The notes beneath the pieces are model-generated. The model searched no databases and was not told the origin of the DNA. It saw nothing but the letters and a program-made list of their open reading frames with translations. 64,000 bases of DNA from assembly GCA_010356995.1 (NCBI GenBank), contig ML996694.1, forward strand, positions 919,163 to 983,162, given 5' to 3'. The translations under genes and the position numbers were made by a program. Positions 1-10,397 of the stretch are shown piece by piece (position 1 is the stretch's first letter; each line of letters begins with the position of its first letter). This stretch comes from Trichodelitschia bisporula. Lineage: Eukaryota > Ascomycota > Dothideomycetes > Phaeotrichales > Phaeotrichaceae.

Positions 1-315
1 TTCTAAGATCTGCGCATCTAAAGAACTGTTCTGCATAGGAATAAATTTATTGATTAGTGCGTGTCTGTGATGTGTCTATCTCAGACGCTTGGATGCGCCA
101 ATTGACTTAGGGAACCCAAGGCTCGCCTCCGTTGGACCGTGAAGGCAAGTGGATCGATATAAAGGTGGATTATGCTCTCGTAGGAACCATGAATTGAGTG
201 GGATGTACAGAATTCCGGACATAGTGGAATACGCATTTTACGATAGGAGACCCCTGTAGACATCAAAGCTTCGCCTGGCTACAGTAGGGAGTGCATCCAT
301 TCGCTATCTCTTGTA
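1..315. other. Left-edge intergenic DNA, no gene seen
   Basis: No conserved reading frame is visible. The stretch near 20-60 (a TTCTGCA motif, then an A/T-rich part with ATTGATTAG) loosely resembles the right half of the TA-flanked MITEs found further along, so it may be a decayed element cut by the window edge. This is only a visual resemblance. Confidence 0.3.
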
Positions 316-499
316 CAGCGGGCTTCCTCCCTGGCGTCCTCCCTGGCGCCTTTCCTAGCGTCCTCGTAACTAGCGGACCAATCAAAAAGTATATTTCCTT
401 AACAGAACAGGGTATCTTTCTTTTTAAAGATTTTATGCTTTCTGGTCGGTCCGCTGATAACAAGTACGCAAGCGAGGGGGCGAGCGAGGACGCCCGCAG
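316..499. mobile_element. Probable MITE, second type (TA-flanked)
   Basis: A 184-bp palindrome-like unit begins CAGCGGGC and ends GCCCGCAG. Those ends are inverted repeats with one mismatch, and each is flanked by TA (314-315 and 500-501). Behind the left end lie about three degenerate 12-bp units of the form CCTCCCTGGCGT; the right arm has GCGAGCGAGGACGCC. The inner arms pair again (GCGGACCAATC on the left, GGTCGGTCCGC on the right). The size, absence of coding capacity and TA duplication fit a Tc1/mariner-type MITE. It shares the CCAATC motif with the main MITE family but has different ends. Only one copy is visible, so the family assignment is inference. Confidence 0.5.
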
Positions 500-586
500 T
501 ATAAACGATAAAAGGCATACGGGTAGAAAGTCCTATTACTGCAGGGCCGGAAGTACTCAGGAGCATGTTCTATTAGGTGTAAATGG

Positions 587-857
587 CAAAATCCTTAAAT
601 AATAATAATACTTTGATTACGCCCAGGCTTCTTTTAGCTAGCCGTATGGTCGAGTCTCACCACTTTAGAAGTGGGTTTGACCAATTTCTTTGGCTCTACA
701 CGGCAAAAGCCCTCCCTGGAAGGGTTGAGGAAAAGCCTTGGAAGTCTTCCTTTGGAGAGGAACATGTGAGCCCCACGCCTTTTACATGTGTTTGTCTTTT
801 CTTTGCACCATTCTTGTGTGTCCCAAGCGAGAACTTGGCTGCACAAAATCCTTAAAT
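587..857 (-). mobile_element. LINE 3' fragment with 14-bp target site duplication
   Basis: The core 601-843 matches the 3' end of the LINE copies at 2576 and 5532, with roughly 15-20 mismatches by eye over about 240 bp, in minus orientation. Its (TTA)n tail appears on the plus strand as ATAATAATAATA at 600-610. The 5' truncation falls at 843. The 14-mer CAAAATCCTTAAAT lies at both 587-600 and 844-857, exactly flanking the insert. A simple-repeat 3' tail, severe 5' truncation and a direct target repeat are the signature of target-primed reverse transcription by a non-LTR element. The fragment carries only 3' UTR and no coding sequence. Confidence 0.85.
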
Positions 858-1620
858 GCACTGTGCGATGCGGAAATAACAGGTCGCTAAAAGCCTTTTC
901 TATACTAAAGACCGACATCTTCTTGCTGATATGAGGATTACCACAAGTCATAGATAACTTCACACACTCAATCGGCAAATATTTCTAGAAATCGGAACTA
1001 GCCTCGGCATTTGCTTCGATGTCCTCAGGTTGTTGTAAGCTGATATGCCCGGCTAAGCTATTTGTGCGTGATATATTCTATTTTACCCCGTGGCAATAGG
1101 TACAGCTTAGACATTTTAGGGGCTCACATTCAAAAGGCCACAGTCGCATGCATATTAGACAGCTCTCACAGCGGCTTCTGCCATCAAGGTCGACCTGAGA
1201 AGCCATTACAGTTTGGCTACGGGATAAATAGAGAAAGTTGTACGGTCCCGTACCGGGACCACATCAATAGCCATAGATTCTATCCCACTACAGAGGTAGA
1301 TTATTTCTTCTGAGCACTTGGACCAACATTCAAGCCTTTGAATTTTGTTTGTTACTTCGCCCTCGTTGGGGGCTTGATATTGAAATTAAAGCCGATTGTC
1401 ATAGTCTAGAGGCTCATGGCCGTTTCAATAGAGACCCTCCTATGAAGACGTATCAGCATTATCTCACCTCGTCAACTATGCAATGATTCACTTTTTATTT
1501 CATTTATTCATCAACCAGTTTCACCAACACGCGATTAGGTATACAGCTAGCCCAGTATTACTTGCTCACGCTAACCCAGCGTGGTCAATTCAACTGTTTT
1601 GAACGGAACGGAACCGGTTA
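858..1620. other. Intergenic, no gene seen
   Basis: There are no conserved frames here. A GGTCCCGTACCGGGACC near-palindrome lies around 1244-1260 inside otherwise unremarkable A/T-leaning DNA. It may be a leftover end of a TA-flanked element, but no partner end is obvious. Confidence 0.3.
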
Positions 1621-1796
1621 TCCCTTATACGGCCCAGGTACTAGCCTAGGCACTACCTCAGGTACTTGTAATCAGCCACCAATTAAAAGGCTAGGCTTGT
1701 TATAGAACCTGCAATTTTATATTACAGAAGTAAATTTTGGCTTTTTAATTGGTAAATTAGTGCGAGTATGTGGGCTCGTACCGGGGCCGTATGAGA
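1621..1796. mobile_element. MITE family A, copy 1
   Basis: This 176-bp copy is flanked by TA at 1619-1620 and 1797-1798. The left end reads TCCCTTATACGGCCCAGG; the right end, GGGGCCGTATGAGA, is its degenerate inverted partner. A second inner pair (CCAATTAAAAG on the left, CTTTTTAATTGG on the right) makes the whole element fold on itself. It has no open frame. It is the most diverged of the four copies, suggesting older age. Confidence 0.75.
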
Positions 1797-1798
1797 TA

Positions 1799-2575
1799 CT
1801 AGTAAATTGTGTGGGCGCGTTCGCCGTTCGTTATACAGAACTGGTTAGATTAACGCCGCGGTGCTCATCCATCTAATCAGTAGCAATGAAGACCCCATCG
1901 AATTCATCATAAAAGATCGTATCGGAATGCAGTCATGCCCCGAAGAGTGTATTGATGCGACATTTATCAAAGGTATCTCGATAAGCGAATGTCTTAGTAC
2001 TCTTCAAATAGCGATGCACTTACAAGAAACGGTTATTATTGAAGAAGAAAATGATGGTGCCCACTCAGCACTTAACCTCGATTACGCTCATTAAAAACAC
2101 CTATTTCGATGTCTTGTGGGAAGAAAAAGAGCAAGACGGTAATACCTGATAGGTGCATTTTCAATCCCCGTCAGATGCACTCAACCTTGAAAGTCAGTAA
2201 GAGAAAGTCTCGTGAGTACATCACGATAAAAAGAGGGTTGAGCTAATCGTTAGATTGAGGCATCTCTCCTAATGAGAAGGTTATTATAAGGCATTTATTA
2301 GTGTATAGCGGCATGGCGGCTGAAGGTAGCTGGTAAGAAACCGTCGGCTTATTTACCAAGACTTATGACAAGCTGCATTACACGGGCATACCTTGTAATA
2401 GGTGTGGGCCTACATTCAGGGACTTTAGGCCATGCGCTTCAAATTTTACAGTGCAAACGCCTCATATAAAAGGTTCATGGCAGTTGGGCGGTTGCTACAG
2501 AATTATAAGGGAGATACGCACAACTTCCTGGATTGATGGCTTTGAAAAAAACCCTATAAGGTAGCGAATGAGAAG
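1799..2575. other. Intergenic, no supported gene
   Basis: A 77-codon open stretch at 1861-2094 opens with GTG rather than ATG, has no recognisable domain and no neighbouring exon I could join, so I do not call it a gene. The DNA is rich in TA-containing words, as expected for decayed repeats. RIP would be a plausible cause but I cannot compute its indices here. Confidence 0.3.
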
Positions 2576-3950
2576 ATAATAATAATAATAGTTTGATTAC
2601 GCCCAGGCTTGTTTTAGCTAGCCGTATGGTCGGGTCTCACCACTTTAGGAGTGGGTTTGACCAATTTCTTTGGTTCTACACGGCAAAAACCCTCCCTGGA
2701 AGGGTTGAGGAAAAGCCCTGGAAGTCGTCCTTTGGAGAGGGGCATGTGAGCCCCACGCCTTCAACATATGTTTATTGTCTTTTCTTTGCACCATTCTTGT
2801 GTGTCCAAAGCGAGAACTTGACTGCACGCCGAGAAACTGAGAAACACTCCATATCCCAATTAAACCCCAAAAACGCCGAACGCCTACAGCAGCGCAGATC
2901 CCGTGATTCTAGGTCATGTGACCAAAGGAGAGAAGGAGAGGAAGGAAATTGAAGAATACCAGGTGTTGTCCGGAGGCCGCCAGGGGGGGGGGCGGCGGCT
3001 CCTCTTTGGGGGAGATCCGGTTCCTGGTAGCAAGTGAGGTGTTGAATCGTTGAATCCGCTCTTCTTATTGAGCTTTTCCGGCTCTCTTGGGGTTCCTGGG
3101 GGGTTCCGGTTGCGGGCCGTCAGCTTTGTGGTGGCTCGCTTTCATCCGGTTCACTTCCAGTCTCGCTAGGAGATTGTGGATTTATGAACAGTTTGTTGGG
3201 TGTGGGCTGCTTTTTTCCCACATCTCGGGTTCCGATTGGCGGAATTCTTTAGCTAGCCTGAATTGGCCGATGAAGCCTCTGTTGATGATGTAGTTTGTGA
3301 CTGCCTCTAGACCTCTCCTAGTGTTGATCATTTTATTGTAGTCAATCGTTCTTGCTAGCTCGTAGAGCTCGGAGCGTTCCGCTCCGAGCGTGCAGCTCAT
3401 GACCATATGCTTGGGTGTTTGTCGCCCAAATCCGCAGGGGCACCGGGGGGAGTCAAATGTCGGGACTCCTACTCTGAAGAGGAAGTCTCGCAGTCCAATG
3501 CATTCAGTGCGTAGTTGTGTTGCTACGGCGCTGTTGGCCTTCAGTAGTCCACCATGGAGGTTGGGGACGTATTCCTTCCAGGGGGTGTGCCAGGCTGGTG
3601 CCTGTTTGTGTCCGTTGGTTCTCCACAGGGCTTCCCATTCTTGGTTCTTCCAGTCGCGGAAGATCGTTCTTGGCGCCTGGGAGGGGTCTGCCGCGGCCAC
3701 GATCGCCTTCGCTTCCATGAGCATTTTGTCTTCAGGGTATGTGGGTTCTGGGGGCCTCCGGCCTCTTCGCGGGGTAGTTCCGGCCCAGTAGGCCCGTGTG
3801 CGTTTCCTGATGAATTTCTCCACGTCCTCGTCGTGGTGTTCGATTGATTGCCAGTAGGCTATCTTTCTTAGGTACAGACCTAACGGGGGAATTCCAGCTT
3901 CCTTTTCCAGTGCTGCTGTTGGGGCCCTCCGGAACCCCCCGCGTCATGAC
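2576..3950 (-). mobile_element. 5'-truncated LINE (Tad/I-like), copy 2
   Basis: This is a minus-strand non-LTR retrotransposon fragment. The (TTA)n tail lies at about 2576-2590, a roughly 600-nt 3' UTR follows, and the C-terminal part of ORF2 runs from about 3950 to 3182. The translated end contains ALEKEAGIPPLGLYL and, further on, a zinc-knuckle-like CPCGFGRQTPKHMVMSC (C-x-C...H...C), the usual C-terminal signature of fungal Tad-like ORF2 proteins. Reverse transcriptase and endonuclease are missing because of 5' truncation near 3950. Relative to copy 3 it lacks about 184 nt of 3' UTR. No target site duplication could be found, so the insertion is probably older or its flanks have eroded. A G-run at 2983-2992 lies in the 3' UTR. 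Confidence 0.85.
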
Positions 3951-4926
3951 CTAATGTCTTTAAACTAGGCAAGTTTGATACGAAACCAGAAGGTAGGCCG
4001 AGCGCTGAAAATCCCCCTCGTAGCTCCAGGCAGCCCCTGCAAATTATCAGTTCCCCCATCAGGTTTTGAAACGCAAAAACTTAACTTGTGCTGGACTGAT
4101 GTGACGAAGGTCAGCAAGAAATGATAATCGACACTTCTTTAGATTTCATCTCATGAAGGTGATGAGCTTGGTACCACTTTTAGACTCACATATAGGGGGA
4201 AATATGAAGCTTTTGTATGCAGTGGTGGAGTGGAAAAGGTTCATCGGCTCGGCGTTCTTTTGAATTAGTTCCACGTCATTGGGTAGCTGCAGGGTGTCCA
4301 TGTAAGCAGTCGATCCAAAGGAACTTCCCTGTTCAACTAGTAGTCCCCGCATTATCAGAGAGCGGGGGGGTTGGCAGCAAGCTGCAAAGTGACTGATAAT
4401 AATGGACGAGGGAGTCCTAGATTACAGTATCCCTTCCGCCGCCGGGGCTAATTTGGAGTTCAAGGCTTCGCCGCTTAAACCAAAAAAACGTATTTGCTAC
4501 AGAATTGTTCTGCAATAGATCCCTACTCTTTAATTGGTTAACGAAAACCTGAACCCCCGTATGCGCGCCAACATGGGCGCAACCCTTAGCCACAGCCTTA
4601 GCCCCAGCAGTGGAAGAGATAAGAAGCCATCCTTAGCAACATTAAAAGAGCCTCCTCCGGTACCGCAACGTCTTGGATGAACCAAAGTGATGCAGAAGAT
4701 GGGAGAGCTGTAGCAAGCAAGAGCGGAGTGACAATATCAGACCGAACCGTCTTTCCGCATCGTTGAGAATTCAATACTCGTTGCGCTAGTGGGTTTGCGC
4801 CGATCAGCAATCAAGAGCTATGGTCAAAAGTTATCAGACGCGATGGCGAGTTGCGGCAGCCAAAGTGGAGTGAAGTAGTGTCTACAACGAGGAGACGATG
4901 TCGTTTGTGGAGAAATTCATCTCATA
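3951..4926. other. Intergenic, no gene seen; repeat debris likely
   Basis: There are no conserved frames. ATTATCAG at 4351-4358 and CTGATAAT near 4392-4399 form a short inverted repeat enclosing about 33 bp. Around 4490-4560 the sequence (TTCTGCAATAG, CTTTAATTGGTTAACG) resembles the interior of the MITE family, possibly an end-less fragment. Nothing else is recognisable. Confidence 0.3.
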
Positions 4927-5120
4927 TCCCTTGTATGGCCCAAGTACTCGTCGCCAATTTTCCGCCATCACAGACCAATCAAAGAGCTAGCATTTAGTTC
5001 TGTAAATATTTCTCCAGTTTTTTAACAAATCCAAGCTCTTTGACTGGTGTACAATAGCGGAAAAGTGGGGGACGAGTACCTGGGCGTATACCTGGGCCAG
5101 TACCTAGGCCGTACAAGGGA
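4927..5120. mobile_element. MITE family A, copy 2
   Basis: This 194-bp copy has left end TCCCTTGTATGGCCCAAG and right end CCTAGGCCGTACAAGGGA, flanked by TA at 4925-4926 and 5121-5122. Inner arms CCAATCAAAGAGCTAG and CAAGCTCTTTGACTGG pair with each other. The right arm carries a small internal duplication: three ACCTGGGC/CCTAGGCC-type units near 5090-5110. It has no coding capacity; mobilisation by a Tc1/mariner-type transposase encoded elsewhere is inferred from the TA target. Confidence 0.8.
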
Positions 5121-5531
5121 TAAAATCGCCTTATTTAAACGGAGTTATTTTTCATTCCTTTTAACTTTATTAACCTACGCGTTTTAAGTGCATCGCGGGT
5201 AAAAGTTTTAACGGGGTTTATAGCTTTCCTTAGCGTCTTAGTACCAAGGTCGCGCCAAGCCCGCGCGTAGCCGCAAAATCGAACTTCCAATTGCGATGCA
5301 CTCATAACGCCTTAATAAATCGATATAAAAATTGGGCTACTGTAATTGCATTTAAAAGCTGCGTCATTTAACGCTTTACTTAAAGTCATAACGCTGTTAG
5401 GATGTAGGGCGAAACTTATCGAGATTGGGGTGTTCATAGAAATTTTAAAGGTTTGCTAATTGGCCGAGCCGCGCCAAGCTACGCTATAGTAGCTGAAATT
5501 TCTGGACTTCTGATTGCTACAGCCGGGGGTA
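5121..5531. other. Intergenic, A/T-leaning, no gene seen
   Basis: The run is dense in TTTAA and TAA-type words with several CGCG and GCCAAGC patches. CGCGCCAAGC at about 5250 and CGCGCCAAGC at about 5470 occur twice in the same orientation, suggesting degenerate internal repeats. No open frame of note. Confidence 0.3.
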
Positions 5532-6624
5532 CACTGAATGCATTGGACTGCGAGACTTTCTCTTCAGAGTAGGAGTCCCGACACTTGACTCCTCCCGGTG
5601 CCCCTGCGGATTTGGGCGACAAACACCCAAGCATATGGTCATGAGCTCTACGAGCAAGTAAGAACGATTGACTACAATAAAATGATCAACACTAGGAGAG
5701 GTCTAGAGGCAGTCACAAACTATATCATCAACAGAGGCTTCATCAGCCAATTCAAGCTAGCTAAAGAATTCCGCCAATCGGAACCCGAGATGTGGGAAAA
5801 AAGCAGCCCACACCCCACGAACTGGTCATAAAGGTACAATCTCCTAGCGAGACTGGAAGGGAGCCGGATGAAAACGAGGCACCATAAAGCTGACGGCCCG
5901 CAACCGGAATCCCCCAGGAAACCCAAGAGAGCCGGACAAGCTCAATACAACGGAGGCTACAGACCTCACCACACGACACCACGCAGCCCGAACCCAATCC
6001 CCGTCTTCAGGGTCAACACCGTCCCCCAACCCAGTAGCAAACCCCCCGAGGTGCCCTCTCCCCAACCACAAACACAACATACTAGGACAACATACTAGGA
6101 CTAGCAACAACACCAGTCTACCCACACGTGAAGAAGAGCGGATTCAACACCACCCTTGCTACCAGGAACCGGATCTCCCCCAAAGAGGAGCCCCCCCCCC
6201 CCCCCGGCAGCCTACGGACACCACCTGGCATTCCTCAGTTTCCTTCCTCTCCTTCTCTCTTTCGACCACATGGCCTAGAATCACGGGATCTGCGTTGCTG
6301 TAGGCGTTCGGCGTTTTTGGGGTATAATTGGGATATGGAGTGTTTCTCAGTTTCTCGGCGTGCAGCCAAGTTCTCGCTTGGGACACACAAGAATGGTGCA
6401 AAGAAAAGACGATAAACATATGTTGAAGGCGTGGGGCTCACATGCCCCTCCCCAAAGGACGACTTCCAATGTTTTTCCTCAACCCTTCCAGGGAGAGTTT
6501 TTGCCGTGTAGCACCAAAGAAATTGGTCAAACCCACTCCTAAAGTGGTGAGACCCGACCATACGGCTAGCTAAAACAAGCCTGGGCGTAATCAAGCTATT
6601 ATTATTATTATTATTATTATTAAA
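5532..6624 (+). mobile_element. 5'-truncated LINE (Tad/I-like), copy 3
   Basis: This is a plus-strand copy of the same LINE. It starts abruptly at about 5532 within ORF2 (CACTGAATGCATTGGACTG, shared with copy 2), passes the ORF2 end (a TNWS-stop at about 5831) and finishes in about nine ATT units at 6596-6624. Relative to copy 2 it has a 28-nt deletion right after CATATGGTCATGAGCT, between two GAGCT repeats, which removes part of the zinc-knuckle region. It also has an extra 184 nt of 3' UTR at 5947-6130, which includes a direct repeat of AACATACTAGGA at 6077-6100. A C-run lies at 6189-6202. No clear target duplication was found. Confidence 0.85.
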
Positions 6625-6833
6625 CGAAAAATAAACTTAGCTCATTCAACGGGCCCCGACGTGACGATTAGTTTGACGATTAGTTTGGTCAGAGGCTCTA
6701 ATTAATGAAAACATGAGAAAAATTTTCTGTGGTCCAGATGTGGACTAGAATGGAGATATTTCACAGATCAACCGGAAATATGCTACGTGGCCGGACTACA
6801 ACTTGTAATTGGCCGATTGCGCATGTGCGTGTA

Positions 6834-7003
6834 TCCCTTGTACGGCCCAGGTACTCTTCGGCCACGTGCGCGCTATCATGGGCCAATAAAAAAACTGAGA
6901 TTCGTTACAGAAACAGAAGAATTGTTACAGAGCTAAATTCTAGCTCGTCGATTGGTCCAAGAGTGTGGGTAGGTCCGCGAGGAGTATCTGGGCCGTATAG
7001 GGA
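6834..7003. mobile_element. MITE family A, copy 3
   Basis: This 170-bp copy has left end TCCCTTGTACGGCCCAGG and right end TCTGGGCCGTATAGGGA, flanked by TA at 6832-6833 and 7004-7005. The interior has GGGCCAATAAAAA and a TCGATTGGTCC partner arm, plus TTACAGA spacers. It is the shortest copy; no frame spans it. Confidence 0.8.
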
Positions 7004-7005
7004 TA

Positions 7006-8433
7006 GATTAGCTCCCATTAATACATTCCAGATGCGCAGGGCCCGGAGCCACTTCGCATTTTGATCGGCAGAAAGAGTCGGGAGCAATCACGCCCTTATT
7101 CCAGATTTCGAGACAAACGCACGTGGTGGGAGAAAAGAGCCCAGCCCCGATGAGTTTATGAAGTATCAGCTTGCAGCAACATCAAAAAGGATAACCTTGT
7201 GGATCATTGTTCCAGCATCTTGATAGTTACAGACCGAGCTTGTACATTTTCCTGTTGCTCATTGTAGTTGTATTGCTATCGCGGACCTTTCGGTCTACAG
7301 ACATCAAAGCAGCTTATGCGCGACCATTTTATTAGATTGAATGACGCGTCATGTACCTATCTCTTACCCCAAACCCGGCCAATCAAAAACAGAAATGTCA
7401 ATGAACGCGCACAACGTATCCCATCTTCCTTCACCCGGTCTGAACAAGCTTTGCCGTTGGACAACGAAAGTCTCCTGGGAACATTAAACCGAACAAGGTC
7501 TCAGACTTCTGGCCTGAGCGAGAGGAGTAAATTAATACTTTGTTTGGCATGATCAGCCATAGGAAGATGTCCGACCTAGTTGAGGCGGTATGGTTCAGCC
7601 AGCTCAGCAGGGTTGGGATGGATGCCTCAGGCATCTGGTTCAGACCGTCTGACCTTTGGAGCCTCAGGCATCAGGGTGTTGGCATCAGGGTTGTGGCAGT
7701 CATCGTCCAGTTGTGCTGGCCTACGGTCTAGCCACATAAAAATGGTGCGGGATGAGCCGAAGAGGAAAGGCTGTTCGTTTCCGGCTCAGTTGAACGGCCG
7801 AAGTGGTCGGTTAGCTTCTCGGAAAAGCCAAGGACCATCTGAAAAGGTTATGGCCGCCTATCAGTGAAGAGACTCATTCCTAGTGGCCATGATTTTTCCT
7901 CTGTGGCAGTTATCACTGTGGTACGGCAGGTAGCACTGCGTCATAGCAGGCATGATTGTGGTATAATAGCAGGCATAATTGTATTGTGGCAGCAGACATA
8001 GAGGGTTTGTTTGTTTGGCTGCCTTAGGCATATCAGCCGTCCCATCCTTTAGATAGCTTGTTTCCTTCCACATCTCTCACCAAGCATCATCTCTCTCTCA
8101 TTCACTCACTCTCATGCTCGTAAAGTTCATCCACGTTCCGAGAGAAGATTGTAATTTTACTCCAAGGCCTAATTGGCTTTATGGGATGGGAGGAATGGCT
8201 GGTCGGTACGAGAGCCTTTAAGCGTATCCTAGAGACTATATGCGCATAAATTACATGCACCCCCAAAATACACCCAATGAGAATTCTACAAATTTAGCAG
8301 ATATCAGCAACTGCTAACCAAGGACAGCATCACACCCACCTCAACTCTGTAACTGAATAATAACATTTTCAATTGGTACATCCCGATGAATAAACCGAGA
8401 GCCATGTGGCACTTCAATGTGATTTTATTGCTG
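7006..8433. other. Intergenic, no supported gene
   Basis: No conserved protein is visible. Short local repetition occurs at 7620-7700 (several GCATCAGG/GCCTCAGG units) and 7905-7995 (repeated GTGGCAG, GCAGGCAT and ATTGTGGTA words), which looks like a decayed tandem repeat. The open stretches in this span are short and unrelated to known families. Confidence 0.3.
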
Positions 8434-8435
8434 TA

Positions 8436-8630
8436 TCCCTTGTACGGCCCAGGTACTACCCCAGCTACCGGCCCAGGTACTCGTCACCCACGCTCCCGCT
8501 ATCATGGACAAATCGAAGAGCTAGAAGTCAGTTCTATAAAATCTTCTCTTTTTCTGTAACAGGTCCTAGGTCTTTGATTGGTTCATGATAGCGCGTATGT
8601 TGGCGAAGAGTACCTGGGCCGTGCAAGGGA
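8436..8630. mobile_element. MITE family A, copy 4 (best preserved)
   Basis: This 195-bp copy has left end TCCCTTGTACGGCCCAGG and right end CCTGGGCCGTGCAAGGGA, near-perfect inverted repeats, with TA at 8434-8435 and 8631-8632. Inner arms pair around 8500-8590 (GCTATCATGGACAAATC against GATTGGTTCATGATAGC). A partial duplication of the left end (TACCGGCCCAGGTACTCG) is present at about 8464-8482. It serves as the reference copy of the family. Confidence 0.85.
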
Positions 8631-8632
8631 TA

Positions 8633-9332
8633 GATCTTTTGGATGTACCTATGTTTCAAGAATACTGCAACTTTAAGCCTTTGACAGGGTTTTCGCAGTG
8701 ACCGGCTGGGAGTACGTATGTAAGATGTGCCCTTATATTTTTGAGGTGTGTCTAGCAACTCCCGACGGGCAATGTGCAAAAGCGTCGTGCTCGGATGAGT
8801 GGAAACGAAGCATTCTCACATCTGATGGGTCTCTTGGGGCTTGGGATTCGCGCGTAATAAATCCCCAAAAAATTTCTCAATATTTCGCCGGTAACTCACT
8901 TATGCAGTAACCGGCATATGTACGACGTCTTTGACGGCCTTCGAAGATCGTTGACTACGGTAGCTTAGGAGTTAAGAGCGGTCCAATGAAATGAGATCTA
9001 GTCATCATGCTCCCCGATTAGTTATGCGCCTCATAAAGTTTCGGACAGAATTTAATTCTTCCCGCGGTTGAGCCTTTGTAAGCCTTTTCAACAGCAAATG
9101 AACCCTTCTCTGGTCTTGAGACTGATACATTCCCCCCCATTCTTCTAACTACCTGTCGCGGGCCAATTTCGCAGCGCAGCCAGGTCGACTGGCACGACAT
9201 GCCTATTTGACAGCATAGAGTGGCGTCTTTGCCATCCCTACTCGCTTATGATTGATCATCCTCCCTTGGACACAGCCATCCTCAATTGTCTCCTATCCGT
9301 GCCGTGATTGAGTTTGAATTTCATTTAAATTT
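8633..9332. other. Boundary segment, 3' side of MTG1
   Basis: No gene or repeat is recognised. This is the transition from the repeat-rich left part to the gene-rich right part and should hold the 3' UTR of the minus-strand MTG1 gene at its right end. Confidence 0.4.
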
Positions 9333-10397
9333 CTAGCCACCGGCGTATCGTGCGGCATTACGAACTCGGATGGCTTCTTTTCCAGCCTTCCGTGCTTGTG
9401 ACAGACTCGGTGCAACGGGGTTGGCTGCCTCATTGATCGTCTCCGCATCTACATCATCTAGTATGAACCGCCCCAGCCCTCCCGACCTCCAACGTTGGAT
9501 CATCCAAATCGCGGTTGACTCGATGTCCGGAGTACCTCCCTTCTGCAAGCGCCCGGTCTTTTGTGCAATTGCGGTCAGAAGCTCAAGTATATCGTTGGTC
9601 GGCTCGTGGAATTCAGAGTAGAGTGTGGGCGAGGCTTTGTTCATTTGAAAGAGCAAGTAGTCTGCAAGTGTCGTAGGCGCGATAATTGAATCTTTCACAC
9701 AGCCACATAGGGCGAGCTTGAGCATGGCTGTGGCGTCTGGGACGTAGGGGATAAAGACGCCGGGAGTATCAAGTAAGTAAACGTGGCTGTCGCCCTCTGA
9801 ACAATCGATAATTTTTACGCTCGTCGAAATTTTGCGTGTGACGCCAGGCTGGGCTCCTGTTCGGGCAACCCTTCCTTTGCCGACACCCAGGCCCCGCAAG
9901 GCATTGAGGAGTGACGACTTGCCAACATTGGGCATACCGACAACCATCATGCGCGTGCCGGTGATGGTGGACGAATTAGCTGCCTGCTCCCGCGCGAAGT
10001 CGAGAATGCGCCGAATATCACGTCGCTCTTTGTGATCTGAGAACATGACCGGCGATGGATGGTGCCATTTCTGGAGCAGCCTTTCCCTCTAGCAAACTGT
10101 GAGCGGGGACCATAGGCGCGCGGCTTGACATACTTTGAGGTTATTACCGCGTTCGGCGCACCCGAGATCGCGCTTGGTGTACACGATGAGACGCGCCCGG
10201 CCGCCGAGACTTTCCTCGAGCAGGGGATTTCTCGACGTAAGGGGAACTCGGTAGTCGCGGCACTCAATTATCACGTCGGTCGTCGACAGCAGTGTCTTCA
10301 TCTTGGAGAGGCCGGCACGGTGGTGACCCAAGAAGTAGGACCGCGGCAGCGAGTCCAGAACCGGAAAGGCGGCCCTGGGGGCGAAAGTAGTCGCCAT
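9333..10397 (-). CDS. MTG1: Mitochondrial ribosome-associated GTPase, MTG1-like
   Basis: The gene has two exons, 10397-10134 and 10088-9333, giving 339 residues; the 45-nt intron has a GTATGT donor and a CTAG acceptor and joins in phase 0. The protein is a circularly permuted GTPase: the G4-type motif TKRD (residues 74-77) comes first, then the P-loop GMPNVGKSS (about 139-147) and DTPG (about 195-198), the order typical of the YlqF/MTG1 family. MTG1 is known to act in mitochondrial large-subunit ribosome assembly at the inner membrane. The conserved linker WHHPSPVMFSDH lies just after the splice junction and supports the intron. G4 has Thr where the consensus has Asn, an allowed variation I note but cannot judge. 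It is divergent from the BOR1-like gene with only 153 bp between starts. Confidence 0.9.

Noticed and set aside
1861-2094. 77-codon open frame in the repeat-rich region
   Set aside because: It opens with GTG, has no recognisable domain and no joinable exon, and lies among decayed repeats.
3087-3847. Several plus-strand open frames of 68-133 codons
   Set aside because: These are antisense shadows of the minus-strand LINE ORF2 and its 3' UTR.
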